Below, piece after piece: positions 43,801-53,081 of a stretch of DNA of 64,000 nt. The translations under genes and the position numbers were made by a program. Positions within the stretch are counted from its first letter, which is position 1, and every line of letters starts with the position of its first letter. Source of the stretch: Bacteroides xylanisolvens XB1A (lineage in GTDB: Bacteria; Bacteroidota; Bacteroidia; Bacteroidales; Bacteroidaceae); assembly GCF_000210075.1 (NCBI RefSeq), contig NC_021017.1, forward strand, positions 4,224,820-4,288,819, written 5' to 3'. The notes beneath the pieces were generated by a model. It did no database searches. It was given only the letters and a program-made list of their open reading frames with translations, and was not told the DNA's origin.

Positions 43801-46712
43801 TCGCTGTCGCGTACCTTGATGTCGTTTCCGTGTTCATCCTTTCCTATGGACTTCATCATATCCGGGCAGGTGTTATGCAGGGCGTGTTTCAACAGGTGCA
43901 TGCCGTCATAGTTCCGGTAATAGCCCTTCACTAAAAACTCGTCCGTGATTTTCATGGTGCGGTAGCCGCACGCCACCGAAAATTCGTCCATGCTTGCGGA
44001 GTAGGCGATTTTCACGTCCGTGTCAAAAAGACGGCTCATGTAGGCGGCATATACGCCCGTCGGAATCCAGCGTTCCCCGAAATTGAAGTCGAGGTCTTCA
44101 AAAGCGATGCGCGGCGGCTCGGCTTCTTTCAGAGCCTCCAACGCCTGCTTCACTTCCGGCATACGCCCGTTTTCGGGGTTGTCGCCCATCCATGCCTCGA
44201 TGCGTTCCGCCTTCTCTATCACGTTCCCGGCGATGAACCTGTCCTTTATCTCGTAACCGGTTACGAGCGGGTTGTAGAAGATGCGTCCTTTGAGGGCGTC
44301 AAGCAATCCCTCCTCCGTACTGTCGGTTATCTCCCGCATATAGTCGAGATTGACCGTGCCGAACTTGTTGAGCGATGCGGAGAGTGCCTCTTCGGGAGAG
44401 CTTACGTTGGCATGGCTCTCTACCGAGAAGGAAACGGGACGCTCGAAAATGTCCGCCTTGACGAACCTGCCGTCCTCCGCACGTTCCAGCGAAAGGATGT
44501 CGCGTCCTCCTGCATCCATCACCACCAGTTTCACGTTCTGCTTGGCGTTGAGGTTGCCGTAGCGCATGACAAACTCGTCATAGCAGGTGTTCAGATGCTC
44601 ACGCCACTGCGGGTTTTCCTCGCGCCTGTTCGATTCATAACGGTACAGACGCTCGTATGCGTCACGGAGCGACACATACAGCAACGCCTTCTCTTTCTGA
44701 TAGCCTGTCAGTCCAAGCGGCTGGAATGTCGCGCCGTAAGGCGTGATGTCTTTCAGATAACCGATGTTACGACGCCCACTGTCAGCCACTAACGAGCCTT
44801 CACGCAAGTGCATTTCCGGCGTGCGGTGGTAGGGACGCGGCGACAGGTCGGGAGCTTCCTCTTTCGGTTTTTCCGCTTCCATTTCGGGAAAAAGGGAGGT
44901 TGCAGCCGCTTCCGTTGCGGGAGCGACAGGAATGGCGGCAACTTCCGGCTGTGTTTCGGGTTGCCGTGTTTCCTGCTCCGGCGCGGCTTTCACGTCCGGG
45001 ACATGCTGCCGTTTCTCCTGATGCTGTGCCGCCAGCCTGCGAAGTTCCTTGCGTCGCTCCGGCGTGAGGTCCATCATCATTTCATAGAAGCCGTTGATGG
45101 GCGGATTGGTGTCCCAATCCAAAGTAGCGTAAATATCATCCGGATCGGCTTTGGCTGCGACACTCACCGGCTTTGTTTCATGGCTGTCCCTGCTTTCCGT
45201 CGGCGGTGCGGCAGACGGCTGTGGCGGTGCGGTCGTAACCTTCGGCGTAACCTGCGCCTGCGGTTTGGGAGGCATGCGCCTTGCCGGGCTTTCCTTTTTC
45301 GCCGTCTTTTTCTTCTTGGCGGGTGCTTCCTGCTTGCGTACTTCCTCCGTCATGCCCCAGAGGTCGAGCAGGGAGAGCTGCACGCCCTCCGAATAATCGG
45401 GGCGGCGCGGCTCTATCTCCGACTTTTCTTCCTCCGGCTGCGGTGTTGCCGCTTCGGGCTTCACTGCCATTTCATGACGTGGCTGTATCTCAGGAGTGAC
45501 AACCGGTGTGGAAATGGTTTCTGTCACCGTGCTTTTCCCCTGTGCCGGATGCAGGCTGTGCATTTCATACAGCTTTTTGTCCAACTTATACAGCTCAATA
45601 TCCATATGTTCCCGCAAATCCTCCGCCATTTGCTCGATGCCGTCCCGGTGCATGACTTTATAGGCTGGTTTCCCGTAAGGGTCTGTGCCGCTTATCAGAT
45701 CCGAGTGGGGAATCATGCCGATGCTGCCGACATACCCGTTCTGGAAACTACCTATCGGTGTCTTTTCCGTCTGCACGAACAACTCTTCATAATCGTACAG
45801 CTCCCGTTTCTTGCCGCTGTTCTTTTGCAGGATAATCAGGTCGCTACCCACTTCCGTACCCGCGTTGTCCGTGAAGAGGTTGTTCGGCAGGCGTGCGACT
45901 CCCACCAGATTGGCATTACGCATCATATACTCGCGTATGGGCGCGTTGGACGGTGCGTCCAGTACCCCTTGAGAGGTGATGAACGCCACGATGCCGCCCT
46001 CACGCACCGCGTCAAGGCTTTTCAGGAAGAAGTAGTTGTGTATTGCCTTCGGTGCGGAACGCCTTGCCGGGTCTTGGCTGCCCGTGAACTCCGGGTCGAA
46101 CACAGCCACGTCGCCGAACGGGATGTTCGAGATAGCAAGGTCGAAATAGTCCGTGAATGGCTTCTCTATCTTCTCGAATCCCTGCACCCTTACCTTTTGG
46201 TCTGGATGCAGGTATCCCAATATTTTGCCCGTCATCAGGTCTTTCTCGAAAGCCATGATATCCGCGTCCGGCTTGTTTTCCAGCACGGCATCCACGAATG
46301 CGCCCACGCCCGCCGACGGCTCCAATACGCGATCGGGACGTATGCCGTGTTCATGCAGTACATCCGCGATAGTGCCGGTTATCTCCGGCGGGGTGTAGAA
46401 AGCGGTCAGCACGGACTGCTTCATGGCATCCACGTACCGCTTGTACTCCGTATCGTCCTTGCTGTTTTCACGCACCAGCCTGTGCAGCTCCACCGTAGGG
46501 GCAAACAGTTCGAGGTCCGATTTCGCCCAATGCACGGCATCCGTCAGTTCCTTTGCCGGGTTCAGTATGCACTTCAATCCGCCGAAACCGCAATACTTCC
46601 GAAGTATGGCTTGTTCCTCGGCGGTTGCCGTCCTCCGTTCCCTGTCAAGGATGAATGCCGTCCGTATCGCCTCGATGTTGTCCCGCAGCCGTTGTTTGCG
46701 GTTAAACGCCAT
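40869..46712 (-). CDS. Giant N6-DNA-methylase / SNF2-like helicase fusion
   Basis: 1,947 residues. N-terminal part: SAM-binding [16 protein letters not shown] (~127-142) and an NPPY-like NIPFGD motif (~197), as in adenine-N6 methylases. Middle: Pro/Ala/Glu/Lys-rich disordered linker (~400-630). C-terminal part: SF2 helicase with [41 protein letters not shown] and [13 protein letters not shown] protein of this kind is part of the CTnDOT family core. Possible roles are anti-restriction or DNA protection after entry; not proven. The start lies near the DUF1896 stop. Confidence 0.88.
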   Translation of the reverse strand: MAFNRKQRLRDNIEAIRTAFILDRERRTATAEEQAILRKYCGFGGLKCILNPAKELTDAVHWAKSDLELFAPTVELHRLVRENSKDDTEYKRYVDAMKQSVLTAFYTPPEITGTIADVLHEHGIRPDRVLEPSAGVGAFVDAVLENKPDADIMAFEKDLMTGKILGYLHPDQKVRVQGFEKIEKPFTDYFDLAISNIPFGDVAVFDPEFTGSQDPARRSAPKAIHNYFFLKSLDAVREGGIVAFITSQGVLDAPSNAPIREYMMRNANLVGVARLPNNLFTDNAGTEVGSDLIILQKNSGKKRELYDYEELFVQTEKTPIGSFQNGYVGSIGMIPHSDLISGTDPYGKPAYKVMHRDGIEQMAEDLREHMDIELYKLDKKLYEMHSLHPAQGKSTVTETISTPVVTPEIQPRHEMAVKPEAATPQPEEEKSEIEPRRPDYSEGVQLSLLDLWGMTEEVRKQEAPAKKKKTAKKESPARRMPPKPQAQVTPKVTTAPPQPSAAPPTESRDSHETKPVSVAAKADPDDIYATLDWDTNPPINGFYEMMMDLTPERRKELRRLAAQHQEKRQHVPDVKAAPEQETRQPETQPEVAAIPVAPATEAAATSLFPEMEAEKPKEEAPDLSPRPYHRTPEMHLREGSLVADSGRRNIGYLKDITPYGATFQPLGLTGYQKEKALLYVSLRDAYERLYRYESNRREENPQWREHLNTCYDEFVMRYGNLNAKQNVKLVVMDAGGRDILSLERAEDGRFVKADIFERPVSFSVESHANVSSPEEALSASLNKFGTVNLDYMREITDSTEEGLLDALKGRIFYNPLVTGYEIKDRFIAGNVIEKAERIEAWMGDNPENGRMPEVKQALEALKEAEPPRIAFEDLDFNFGERWIPTGVYAAYMSRLFDTDVKIAYSASMDEFSVACGYRTMKITDEFLVKGYYRNYDGMHLLKHALHNTCPDMMKSIGKDEHGNDIKVRDSEGIQLANAKIDEIRNGFSEWLEEQSPQFKERLTTMYNRKFNCFVRPKYDGSHQTFPDLNLKGLASRGIKSVYPSQMDCVWMLKQNGGGICDHEVGTGKTLIMCIAAHEMKRLNLAHKPMIIGLKANVAEIAATYQAAYPNARILYASEKDFSTANRVRFFNNIKNNDYDCVIMSHDQFGKIPQSPELQQRILQAELDTVEENLEVLRQQGKNVSRAMLKGLEKRKHNLEAKLEKVEHAIKSRTDDVVDFKQMGIDHIFIDESHQFKNLTFNTRHDRVAGLGNSEGSQKALNMLFAIRTIQERTGKDLGATFLSGTTISNSLTELYLLFKYLRPKELERQDIRCFDAWAAIFAKKTTDFEFNVTNNVVQKERFRYFIKVPELAAFYNEITDYRTAEDVGVDRPHKNEILHHIPPTPEQEDFIQKLMQFAKTGDATLLGRPPLSETEEKAKMLIATDYARKMALDMRMIDPNYEDHPDNKASHCAKTIAEYYHKYDAQKGTQFVFSDLGTYQPGDGWNVYSEIKRKLTEDYGIPASEVRFIQECKTDKARKAVIDAMNAGTVRVLFGSTSMLGTGVNAQKRCVAIHHLDTPWRPSDLQQRDGRGVRAGNEIAKHFAGNNVDVIIYAVEKSLDSYKFNLLHCKQTFISQLKSGAMGARTIDEGAMDEKSGMNFSEYMALLSGNTDLLDKAKLEKRIASLEGERKSFNKGKRDSEFKLEAKTGELRNNTAVIEAMTEDWNRFLSVVQTDKEGNRLNAVKVDGVDSTDEKVIGKRLQEIAKNATTGGLYKPVGELYGFPIKVVSERILKEGLEFTDNRFVVEGNYKYTYNNGHLAMADSVAAARNFLNALERIPSIIDQYKGKNEVLEKEVPQLQEIAGKVWKKEDELKQLKSELAALDRKIQLELAPPTQEADEKEKDGQEVKPVSEGVRSISPQQTDDAPQIRSPVNERNPTGNIIGDHVIIGRPGFQLKNKNRSKGIKI

Positions 46713-47154
46713 ACTCGTCGATATAAAGGACGGCGGCTCCCGTCAGCTCCGTGTAGAGCAGGTCGTATTCGGGCGACAGGGCGAAGTTGTCGTCCGAAAG
46801 GTCATAGGCGGAGAATACATTACCGACAGGCGGCAGCAGCTTTCGGATGAAGGCTTCGCGTTTCTTTTCCGGCACTTCGTTGGCAAACTCGTTTTCCACG
46901 ACTTCGCGGAGGATGGCGTACTTGGAATAGCGAAGCCCCCGCAGGAGCGTGTCCATCGCCAACTCCTGCGCCCCTTCGGGCGGATAGCCTTCGAGCCGCA
47001 CACGCTCATACGTTTCGGCGGCACGGTCGGCACGCTCCCGGATGAAGGCATCATCGGAAGCCTGTTCAAACCTGTTCGTGCGGAGGTAGTCCAGCAGGTA
47101 CAGACCGTAATAGGAAAAGTCGGTCTGACCCTCGTTTTTCTTCTTGTTGTTCAT
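46702..47154 (-). CDS. DUF1896 family protein
   Basis: 150 residues from ATG 47154 ([43 protein letters not shown]). Helical, acidic. DUF1896 is a small family restricted to such elements; function unknown. It overlaps the start of the giant methylase-helicase gene by 11 bases. The leader 47155-47172 contains CCACTAAATTCCAAAGTA directly upstream of the ATG, another RteR-complementary site. Confidence 0.8.
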   Translation of the reverse strand: MNNKKKNEGQTDFSYYGLYLLDYLRTNRFEQASDDAFIRERADRAAETYERVRLEGYPPEGAQELAMDTLLRGLRYSKYAILREVVENEFANEVPEKKREAFIRKLLPPVGNVFSAYDLSDDNFALSPEYDLLYTELTGAAVLYIDEYGV

Positions 47155-47207
47155 TACTTTGGAATTTAGTGGATTGGTAATGACGTGGATAATCGTCTGG
47201 AAAGGAG

Positions 47208-47300
47208 AAAGAAAAGGCACTCGGTATCCCTCCGAGTGCCACCACTAAATCCAAAGTATGAGTGTAATCCGGTATCGAAGAACAATTCATTACTCTGAAC
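47208..47300 (-). ncRNA. rteR: Candidate RteR small RNA (~90 nt)
   Basis: Promoter -7 TACCTTTG on the minus strand (47307-47314) and, ~60 bases downstream, a strong terminator: GGCACTCGG / CCGAGTGCC stem (47216-47240) followed by TTTTCTTTC. Predicted RNA about 90 nt, between exc and the next gene. CTnDOT RteR is a ~90-nt sRNA encoded near exc that lowers tra expression. The RNA contains CATACTTTGGATTTAGTGG, antisense to leader motifs of several element genes. Identity by position, size and structure; not compared with the known RteR sequence. Confidence 0.65.
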
Positions 47301-47335
47301 CAGTGGCAAAGGTAATACTATTTCTTCCGTCCTGA
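47258..47335 (+). CDS. Possible 25-residue micro-ORF opposite RteR
   Basis: ATG 47258 follows CCACTAAATCCAAAGT, the same leader motif as at real genes, and reads MSVIRYRRTIHYSEPVAKVI... to a stop at 47335. It may be a real small gene, or the motif may be there only because the opposite strand encodes the antisense part of RteR. Confidence 0.2.
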   Translation: MSVIRYRRTIHYSEPVAKVILFLPS

Positions 47336-49408
47336 AAATTTCCTGCTCGTTTTCCTTTCGGGGAACACGAAAGTCGTGTTATAGTCCCCGTCAAAGGCGA
47401 CTATGGCATCAAAGCTCTTGCCCTGTTTGCTTTTGAAGCCTTTGAGCAGCTTCGTATGCCCGTCGGTGAGCAGCTCTTTGATCTCGTCGTCGGAAAGGGT
47501 GCGGTTCGCCTTCAGGCGGAACACGGGCAGCCCGCACTCCGCGTTGTCGCAGCGTACCACCTTGCCGTAGAACTGCATGCTGCCCGTCCCGCACTTGGGA
47601 CACTTGCAGCCGGAATCCCTGCGGGAGAACAGTTTGTCGCACGAGAGCAGTTCGGAGGTGATTTCACGTGTGTACGCCTCTATCTCCCTGCGGAAGGTGT
47701 CAGCGGGCAGTTCCCCGCGCTCGATGCGTGCCAGATTCTTCTCCCATTCGCCCGTCATGGCTACGTCGGCGATGCGCATCGTCTTCACGACCGAGTAGAG
47801 GGCAAGCCCTTTTTCTGTCGGCACAAGCGATTTCTTGCAGCGTTCCATGTAGCCGCGTTTGAAGAGCGTTTCGATAATCGCCGCACGGGTGGCGGGCGTG
47901 CCGATGCCGCAGTCCTTCAACGCCTGACGCAATGCGTCGTCCTCTATGTCCTTGCCCGCCGTTTCCATTGCCGACAACAGTGTCGCTTCGGTATGCAGCG
48001 GTTTGGGTTTGGTCTTGCCCTCCGTGATGGAGCAGCCTTTCAGCGTCAGCGTGTCGCCTTCCCGCCAATCGGGGATGGCGGTTTCTTCCTTGTCCTCCCC
48101 GCCATAGACGGCACGCCATCCGGCTTGCCTGATGATGCTGCCTTTCACCGTGAACTCCACTCCGGCACATTCCGCCGTGACGGTGGCGGTGTCCTTGACG
48201 CATTTCTCGGAGAAAGCCTCAATCATGCGCCCGGCAACCATCTGATAAATGGTGCTGTCCTCTTTGGAGAGGAACAGCGGCTTCTCGCCAGTGACGAGCA
48301 GGGCGTGGTGGTCCGTCACCTTGCCGCCGTCCACACTGCGGCGTGTCGGCTGCGCTTTCGGCTGCACCTTGCCTTTCCATTCGGGCAAAGCCCCGATGAA
48401 GGCGAGCAGCTTGGGGATTTCAGCGAACATGTCTTCGGGTATGTAGCGGCTTCCGGTTCGCGGATAGGTGATGAGCTTCTTCTCATAGAGCTTCTGCGCG
48501 ATTTCAAGCGTCTGTTCCGCCGTGAAGCCGTGCTTGGCGTTGGCTTCCTTCTGGAGCGTCGTCAGGTCGTACAGGAGCGGTGTTTCCTCCGTCTTCTCCT
48601 TGCGTTCGGCTTTCGTGACGGTGGCTGTGCCTGCCGACTTCACCTTATCATACAGTTCCGTCGCAGGCTCTTTCTCTTTCCACTTTTCGGAAGAGGAAAA
48701 CTTCACTGTTCCTTCGTCGCAGCCGTCCGTTGCGATATGGAGCTGCCAAAAGGCTTCGGGTGTGAAGCGGCGGTTCTCCCAATAGCGTGCGCACACCATT
48801 GCCAATGTAGGTGTCTGCACCCGTCCGATGGAATATGTGCCGTGTCCGGCGGCGATGGAGAGTGCCTGCGTGCCGTTGATGCCCACGAGCCAGTCTGATT
48901 CGCTCCGCGCTTTGGCGGCAAGATAGAGATTGTCGTATTTGCCGCCCGCTTCGAGGTTGCGCAGCCCCTCGCGGATAGCCTTGTCGGTAAGCGAGCTTAT
49001 CCAAAGGCGCACAAACGGGGTGGTGCATCCGATATAATGGTAGAGGTATCGGAAGATAAGCTCACCCTCACGCCCTGCATCGGTCGCCACGATGATTTGT
49101 TCGCTCCTGTTGAACAGGGTGGCGATAACCTTTATCTGCGCCGCCACACCGCTGTCAGGCTTGTAACCCTTCTCCGTCTTGGTCTGGCGGGGGACGAGCG
49201 TGAAGGTGTCGGGGATGACGGGCAGGTTGTCACGGACGAAGCCGCGTATGCCGTAGCCGTCGGGCATGGCAAGCTGCACGAGGTGTCCGAACGCCCATGT
49301 CACGGCGTAGCCGCCTCCCTCGAAATATCCTTCCTCTCTCTTTGTCGCGCCCACGATACGGGCGATCTCACGTGCCACAGACGGCTTTTCTGCAATGATT
49401 GTCTTCAT
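47318..49408 (-). CDS. exc: Exc, type IA topoisomerase (topoisomerase III-like)
   Basis: 696 residues: TOPRIM acidic motif IIVATDAGREGELIFRY (~102-118); SIGRVQTPTLAM; LITYPRTGSRYIPEDMF with the catalytic Tyr of type IA topoisomerases (~320); and a C-terminal zinc ribbon CKCPKCGTGSMQF...CDNAECGLP. In CTnDOT exc is the last gene of the excision operon, with topoisomerase activity. A CCACTAAATCCGAAGTA motif (49440-49459) lies in the mRNA just before it. Confidence 0.92.
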   Translation of the reverse strand: MKTIIAEKPSVAREIARIVGATKREEGYFEGGGYAVTWAFGHLVQLAMPDGYGIRGFVRDNLPVIPDTFTLVPRQTKTEKGYKPDSGVAAQIKVIATLFNRSEQIIVATDAGREGELIFRYLYHYIGCTTPFVRLWISSLTDKAIREGLRNLEAGGKYDNLYLAAKARSESDWLVGINGTQALSIAAGHGTYSIGRVQTPTLAMVCARYWENRRFTPEAFWQLHIATDGCDEGTVKFSSSEKWKEKEPATELYDKVKSAGTATVTKAERKEKTEETPLLYDLTTLQKEANAKHGFTAEQTLEIAQKLYEKKLITYPRTGSRYIPEDMFAEIPKLLAFIGALPEWKGKVQPKAQPTRRSVDGGKVTDHHALLVTGEKPLFLSKEDSTIYQMVAGRMIEAFSEKCVKDTATVTAECAGVEFTVKGSIIRQAGWRAVYGGEDKEETAIPDWREGDTLTLKGCSITEGKTKPKPLHTEATLLSAMETAGKDIEDDALRQALKDCGIGTPATRAAIIETLFKRGYMERCKKSLVPTEKGLALYSVVKTMRIADVAMTGEWEKNLARIERGELPADTFRREIEAYTREITSELLSCDKLFSRRDSGCKCPKCGTGSMQFYGKVVRCDNAECGLPVFRLKANRTLSDDEIKELLTDGHTKLLKGFKSKQGKSFDAIVAFDGDYNTTFVFPERKTSRKFSGRKK

Positions 49409-49467
49409 ATTCTTCTGTCGTTTTGAATTTTACAAATGGTACTTCGGATTTAGTGGCGGACACCGGA

Positions 49468-51057
49468 TTACATCTTCATGCCCTTATTGTTTCTTTTCTG
49501 CGGCTTCTCCTGCTGCTGTTGCTGTGCGGTGTCCTTCGGGGCGGTCTGTCCCTTCCGCAACGGTTCTTTCAGGTTCTTGGTAGCCTCGTTGGTCTTGCCC
49601 TCGCTGTTCACCGCCACCTGCGTGCGGCTCTCGTTGGACGGGGCGACCTTCTGAGCGTTGTCGGGGTTGGTGTCGTAGCGGTACGGGCGTCCCTTCTCCG
49701 GATTGAACTTGATGTACATCGTGGCGTGGAAGCCTTGCTTGTCGGTCACGTTCTCTAATTTCACGGCTTTGCCAGCCACGTAGTCGGCTTTCTGCTGCTC
49801 GGTGAAGTCCACGCCGCTCCATTTGCTGATGGGTCGGATGCTGCCGTCGGCGTTAGTCCACGTGTTGCGGCGTTGCTCCTTCTGCGTGTTGGCGGCATTC
49901 TCCGTACCCTGCGCCTGTCCCTGTGCGGGGTTGTTCTTCGTTTCCTGCGTCTGGACGGCACGGGGCGACCTGCCGGTTCCCGGCACGAACTCCACGCCGC
50001 GCTGCTCCACGTTCACTTGCAGGGTGGTGACGAACTTCCTGCCGTCCTTGCGCTCGATGAGCTTGTCACGCACGGGCAGCCCGGCACGCAGCATGTCCTG
50101 CTCCTGCTTGGTGATTTCCGTCTTGCCGATGCGCTCCGGTATGCGCACCTTGTTTGCCGGGACATCCGTGATTTCGTTCGTCTTGCGGTCGATGCTGACG
50201 AACGAGGGGATGATCTCGCCCGTTCCCCTGTCCACGAGGTCCACGACCCTGCCGAGGTTGCCCGTTTCGCGCAGGTTCTTCCGGTCATCGTCGGAGAACT
50301 TGTGTTCCTTATACTCGTCGAGCTTCTGCTCCTTGCGGATGAAGTGCGGCACAAGGCTGACATTGCCCTCGCCGTCCTTCTTGAAGGAGAGGCGGGCGTC
50401 CAGTTCGAAAGCCTCTCCGCCGAAATTGGGCGACACCCTCACCAAGTCGGACTTGCCGTAGTTGAGCATCCTGTTAAGATCGCCCGACTTTTCAAGGTCG
50501 TCGCGCTTCACGCCCCATTTCTCCTCCAACTCCTGCCAGTTGATCTTGCTCTCGTCGATGGGCTGGTAGCCCCGGTTGCCCTGCGTCTGTTGCGGGCTTT
50601 CCTGATTCTGTTCGTTTTTCTGTTCCATTTCTTCCTGTTTTTTAGGTTCGTCATCTTGTTTCTGTTCCGGTTGTTCCTGCTTTTCGGCGGACTGCTCCTC
50701 CTGTACTTTCTTTTCGTAGCCGGAGGTGTCCACCTTGTGGGGCGCAAGCATCTCCTTGTTGCCGTCGGGGTCTTTCAGCAAGTCCTTGATAACCTCCAGC
50801 AGTTTGTCGGCTTGGTCCGCCGCGACACGGTAGAAACCGAAGCGGCTGGGTTCCTTGCACTGGCGGAAGAAGTTCTTGAAGAAGTTGTCCAGCACGTCGC
50901 CGTGCCGGTCGAATTGCAGGAAGCTCTGCGAGTTCTCCGCTTTCGCGGGGATACGCTTGGGGGAGCCGTCGGCGTTCAGCCCGGCTACCACGCTGATTTC
51001 GCCCGTCTTCTCGTCACGGACAACCAGCACGTCCTTTTCGTCTTTTTTCTTTGCCAT
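49468..51057 (-). CDS. Orf3, DUF3945 family protein
   Basis: 529 residues: N-terminal DUF3945-type region (QFDRHGDVLDNFFKNFFRQCKEPSRFGFYRVAADQADKLLEVIKDL); a Gln/Lys/Glu low-complexity linker (~115-170); repeated DUF3945 segments with GKSDLVRVSPNFGGEAFELDARLSF; and a basic Gln-rich tail. It lies between xis2d and exc, the position of orf3 of CTnDOT. Function unknown. Confidence 0.75.
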   Translation of the reverse strand: MAKKKDEKDVLVVRDEKTGEISVVAGLNADGSPKRIPAKAENSQSFLQFDRHGDVLDNFFKNFFRQCKEPSRFGFYRVAADQADKLLEVIKDLLKDPDGNKEMLAPHKVDTSGYEKKVQEEQSAEKQEQPEQKQDDEPKKQEEMEQKNEQNQESPQQTQGNRGYQPIDESKINWQELEEKWGVKRDDLEKSGDLNRMLNYGKSDLVRVSPNFGGEAFELDARLSFKKDGEGNVSLVPHFIRKEQKLDEYKEHKFSDDDRKNLRETGNLGRVVDLVDRGTGEIIPSFVSIDRKTNEITDVPANKVRIPERIGKTEITKQEQDMLRAGLPVRDKLIERKDGRKFVTTLQVNVEQRGVEFVPGTGRSPRAVQTQETKNNPAQGQAQGTENAANTQKEQRRNTWTNADGSIRPISKWSGVDFTEQQKADYVAGKAVKLENVTDKQGFHATMYIKFNPEKGRPYRYDTNPDNAQKVAPSNESRTQVAVNSEGKTNEATKNLKEPLRKGQTAPKDTAQQQQQEKPQKRNNKGMKM

Positions 51058-51076
51058 CTGAAAAATGTTTTAATGG

Positions 51077-51427
51077 TTATTTTTGAAAGAAATTATGGAT
51101 ACGAGCCTTGTAGAAGGCTATATCTTCCTTGCGGAAGTCCTTTACATGTTCGGAGAGGAACGTCAGCACGTCCGCCTCGCTGTAATAGGTCTTTTTGCCG
51201 AGCGTCTTGTAGGGCAATGCGCCGATGCTGCGGTAGCGTTGCAGGGTGCGCTTGCTGATCTGGAGCAGCATGCACAGGTCTTGGTTGTCGAAAAGCCTGA
51301 TCCCGTCCATCGGGTTCGGGGCTTTGCCGGACGGCTGCATGGAGAGCAGCATCTCGTCCTGACGGTCGAGCCGTTCCATAACTTTCTGCATCCAGTTCTC
51401 GAAATTGTTGCGGGTAAGCAGTTCCAT
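51077..51427 (-). CDS. xis2d: Xis2d-like excisionase (helix-turn-helix)
   Basis: 116 residues: LFDNQDLCMLLQISKRTLQRYRSIGALPYKTLGKKTYYSEADVLTFL is the MerR/excisionase-type HTH_17 domain. By size, order and neighbours it is Xis2d of the CTnDOT excision operon. It binds att DNA with IntDOT and Xis2c to promote excision. Confidence 0.78.
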   Translation of the reverse strand: MELLTRNNFENWMQKVMERLDRQDEMLLSMQPSGKAPNPMDGIRLFDNQDLCMLLQISKRTLQRYRSIGALPYKTLGKKTYYSEADVLTFLSEHVKDFRKEDIAFYKARIHNFFQK

Positions 51428-51430
51428 GTC

Positions 51431-51787
51431 CTACGTCCTCCTTCCTTTGGGTTTGCCGCCCGTGCGCAGCGTGTGGTTGCGTTTCATCTGTTCCGGGGTC
51501 GCGGCATCACCCGTAATGGTGCTGTCTTCGAGCAGGCGGTCGATTTCCGACTGCCGGTAGCGGCACTTGCCGCGCAGCACGACATAGGCGATGCGCTGTT
51601 CGCTGCGCATGCGCTGGAGGGTGCGGCAACTCACGTTCAGCAGGTGCGCCGCCTCGCGGGTGGTGAGCAGCCTGTCGGGGGATTCTTCCTTCCTCCCGCC
51701 GGAAACGGCACGCACGTGTGCCGCTATCTCGGCTATCTGTTCCGTCAATGCGGTGAAGGCGGAACTTTCCATCGTTATCACTTTCAT
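51431..51787 (-). CDS. xis2c: Xis2c-like excisionase (helix-turn-helix)
   Basis: 118 residues; HTH LLTTREAAHLLNVSCRTLQRMRSEQRIAYVVLRGKCRYRQSEIDRLL in the middle. First gene of the excision operon; the next gene starts three bases later. The promoter should be upstream of 51787, where RteC acts in CTnDOT; I could not name the operator. Confidence 0.78.
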   Translation of the reverse strand: MKVITMESSAFTALTEQIAEIAAHVRAVSGGRKEESPDRLLTTREAAHLLNVSCRTLQRMRSEQRIAYVVLRGKCRYRQSEIDRLLEDSTITGDAATPEQMKRNHTLRTGGKPKGRRT

Positions 51788-51989
51788 ATTCAGTCTTTTC
51801 TTTTGGTTTCTGCGGCAAAATTCGGCAATAAACCAAAGGGGCTTTAACAGCTCACTACGTGGCTCACGTAAGATTTTTATGGATAATGGCTCCGTAACCC
51901 GGACAGACGGCGCAACAAGCTGCCTTTTAGCGGGAAACGGTGCGTGTTCATGGCGGCTTCGTTACCTTTGCGGCAAACTCTGAAATGTT

Positions 51990-52289
51990 TTGCTTATGGA
52001 AATAGTATCTATCGAGAAAAAGACCTTCGAGATGATGGTGGTGTCCTTCAACGCCCTCGCGGAGAAGGTAGCCACCCTTAGGCGCAGGAGCGACGGCGGG
52101 CGGATGGAAAGGTGGCTCACGGGCGAGGAGGTCTGCGGGCAGTTGAGGATCAGCCCGCGCACGTTGCAGACCTTGCGCGACAGGCGGCTTATCGGCTACT
52201 CGCAGATTAACCGCAGGTTCTATTACAAGCCGGAGGAGGTCAAAAGGCTCATTCCGCTTGTCGGCACGCTCTATCCCGGCGGAAAATGA
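51990..52289 (+). CDS. Small helix-turn-helix protein
   Basis: 99 residues: WLTGEEVCGQLRISPRTLQTLRDRRLIGYSQINRRFYYKPEEVKRLI, the same HTH_17 fold as Xis2c/Xis2d but on the opposite strand, divergent from the excision operon. The 202-base divergent gap (51788-51989) has no gene. Possible regulator or extra excisionase; unproven. Confidence 0.75.
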   Translation: MLMEIVSIEKKTFEMMVVSFNALAEKVATLRRRSDGGRMERWLTGEEVCGQLRISPRTLQTLRDRRLIGYSQINRRFYYKPEEVKRLIPLVGTLYPGGK

Positions 52290-52320
52290 TTTTTATTATT
52301 CACAACCCACTGAATCCGAA

Positions 52321-52629
52321 ATGATGATGAACGAGAACAATGAAGTGTTTACGATGGAGGACGAGCCGCTTGCCACCCTTGTGCAGAACATGCGCAAAGG
52401 CTCGAAATGGCTCTCCGCCTTTCTGGAAAGTTACCGCCCGCCGTTGGACGGGGAGCGTTACCTGACGGACAGGGAGGTGGCGGAACTGCTCCGTGTCAGC
52501 CGCCGCACCTTGCAGGAGTACCGCAACAACAGGGTGTTGCCCTTTATCCTTTTGGGAGGGAAGGTGCTTTACCCTGAATCGGGGTTGCGTGAATTGTTGG
52601 AGGCGAACTATCGCAAGCCGATGGAATAA
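52321..52629 (+). CDS. Small helix-turn-helix protein
   Basis: 102 residues from ATG 52321 (two more ATGs follow at once). Domain YLTDREVAELLRVSRRTLQEYRNNRVLPFILLGGKVLYPESGL is HTH_17. Its leader CCCACTGAATCCGAA before the ATG is a weaker form of the recurring leader motif. Likely one transcript with the preceding gene, ending at the 52643-52689 terminator. Confidence 0.75.
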   Translation: MMMNENNEVFTMEDEPLATLVQNMRKGSKWLSAFLESYRPPLDGERYLTDREVAELLRVSRRTLQEYRNNRVLPFILLGGKVLYPESGLRELLEANYRKPME

Positions 52630-52642
52630 GGCGGCTGCATGA

Positions 52643-52689
52643 AAAAAGGAAACGGACAACTCCTTCACGGGGCTGTCCGTTTCCTTTTT
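52643..52689 (+). terminator. Strong terminator after the HTH pair
   Basis: 16-bp perfect stem AAAAAGGAAACGGACA / TGTCCGTTTCCTTTTT, 15-base loop. It can also end transcription from the minus strand (the gene at 52707). Confidence 0.9.
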
Positions 52690-52706
52690 CTTATTTATAT
52701 GCGTTA

Positions 52707-53069
52707 TCAGCAATACCCGGCTTTTCCGTTCTGTATGAACATCACGTATGCCTGCCGCTTTTCCTTCGAGAGTGCTTTCTCTACCAGCCACGTGCGGAAC
52801 ACATGCGCATGGTAGGTGTTCAGCCGGAAGGCGACGGGGATGATGATTTCAAGAGAGTAAACATCCGCGTGCAGCCCGTTTTCAAGCCGCATGTAGCGGC
52901 ACACTTCGTAGTCGTTCAGCACGTCCGGCTTGCGGACGGCTCTGATGGCGGCGTTCACTGCCGGGACGCCCGTGTGGAACAGTCCGGCGATTTCTGTGGC
53001 GGTCATCCATATCTCGTTACCGTTTACGCTGATCGTGTTGTCCTCTATGATGATTATATCACGTTTCAT
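52707..53069 (-). CDS. Unknown protein next to int (RhuM/KilA-N-like feel)
   Basis: 120 residues: MKRDIIIIEDNTISVNGNEIWMTATEIAGLFHTGVPAVNAAIRAV then VCRYMRLENGLHADVYSLEIIIPVAFRLNTYHAHVFRTWL. The layout resembles RhuM/KilA-N-type proteins, which also carry an 'MTATEIA' helix. Located 12 bases from the int stop, same strand, so probably co-transcribed with int. Function unknown. Confidence 0.6.
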   Translation of the reverse strand: MKRDIIIIEDNTISVNGNEIWMTATEIAGLFHTGVPAVNAAIRAVRKPDVLNDYEVCRYMRLENGLHADVYSLEIIIPVAFRLNTYHAHVFRTWLVEKALSKEKRQAYVMFIQNGKAGYC

Positions 53070-53081
53070 GGCTTCTCTGTT

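Noticed and set aside
40935..46850. Long plus-strand frames (644 and 680 codons)
   Set aside because: Shadows of the giant methylase-helicase gene; compositionally odd, rich in His/Arg/Leu/Val.
47456..51258. Plus-strand frames opposite exc and DUF3945 (480 and 461 codons)
   Set aside because: Antisense to clear genes; no motifs.
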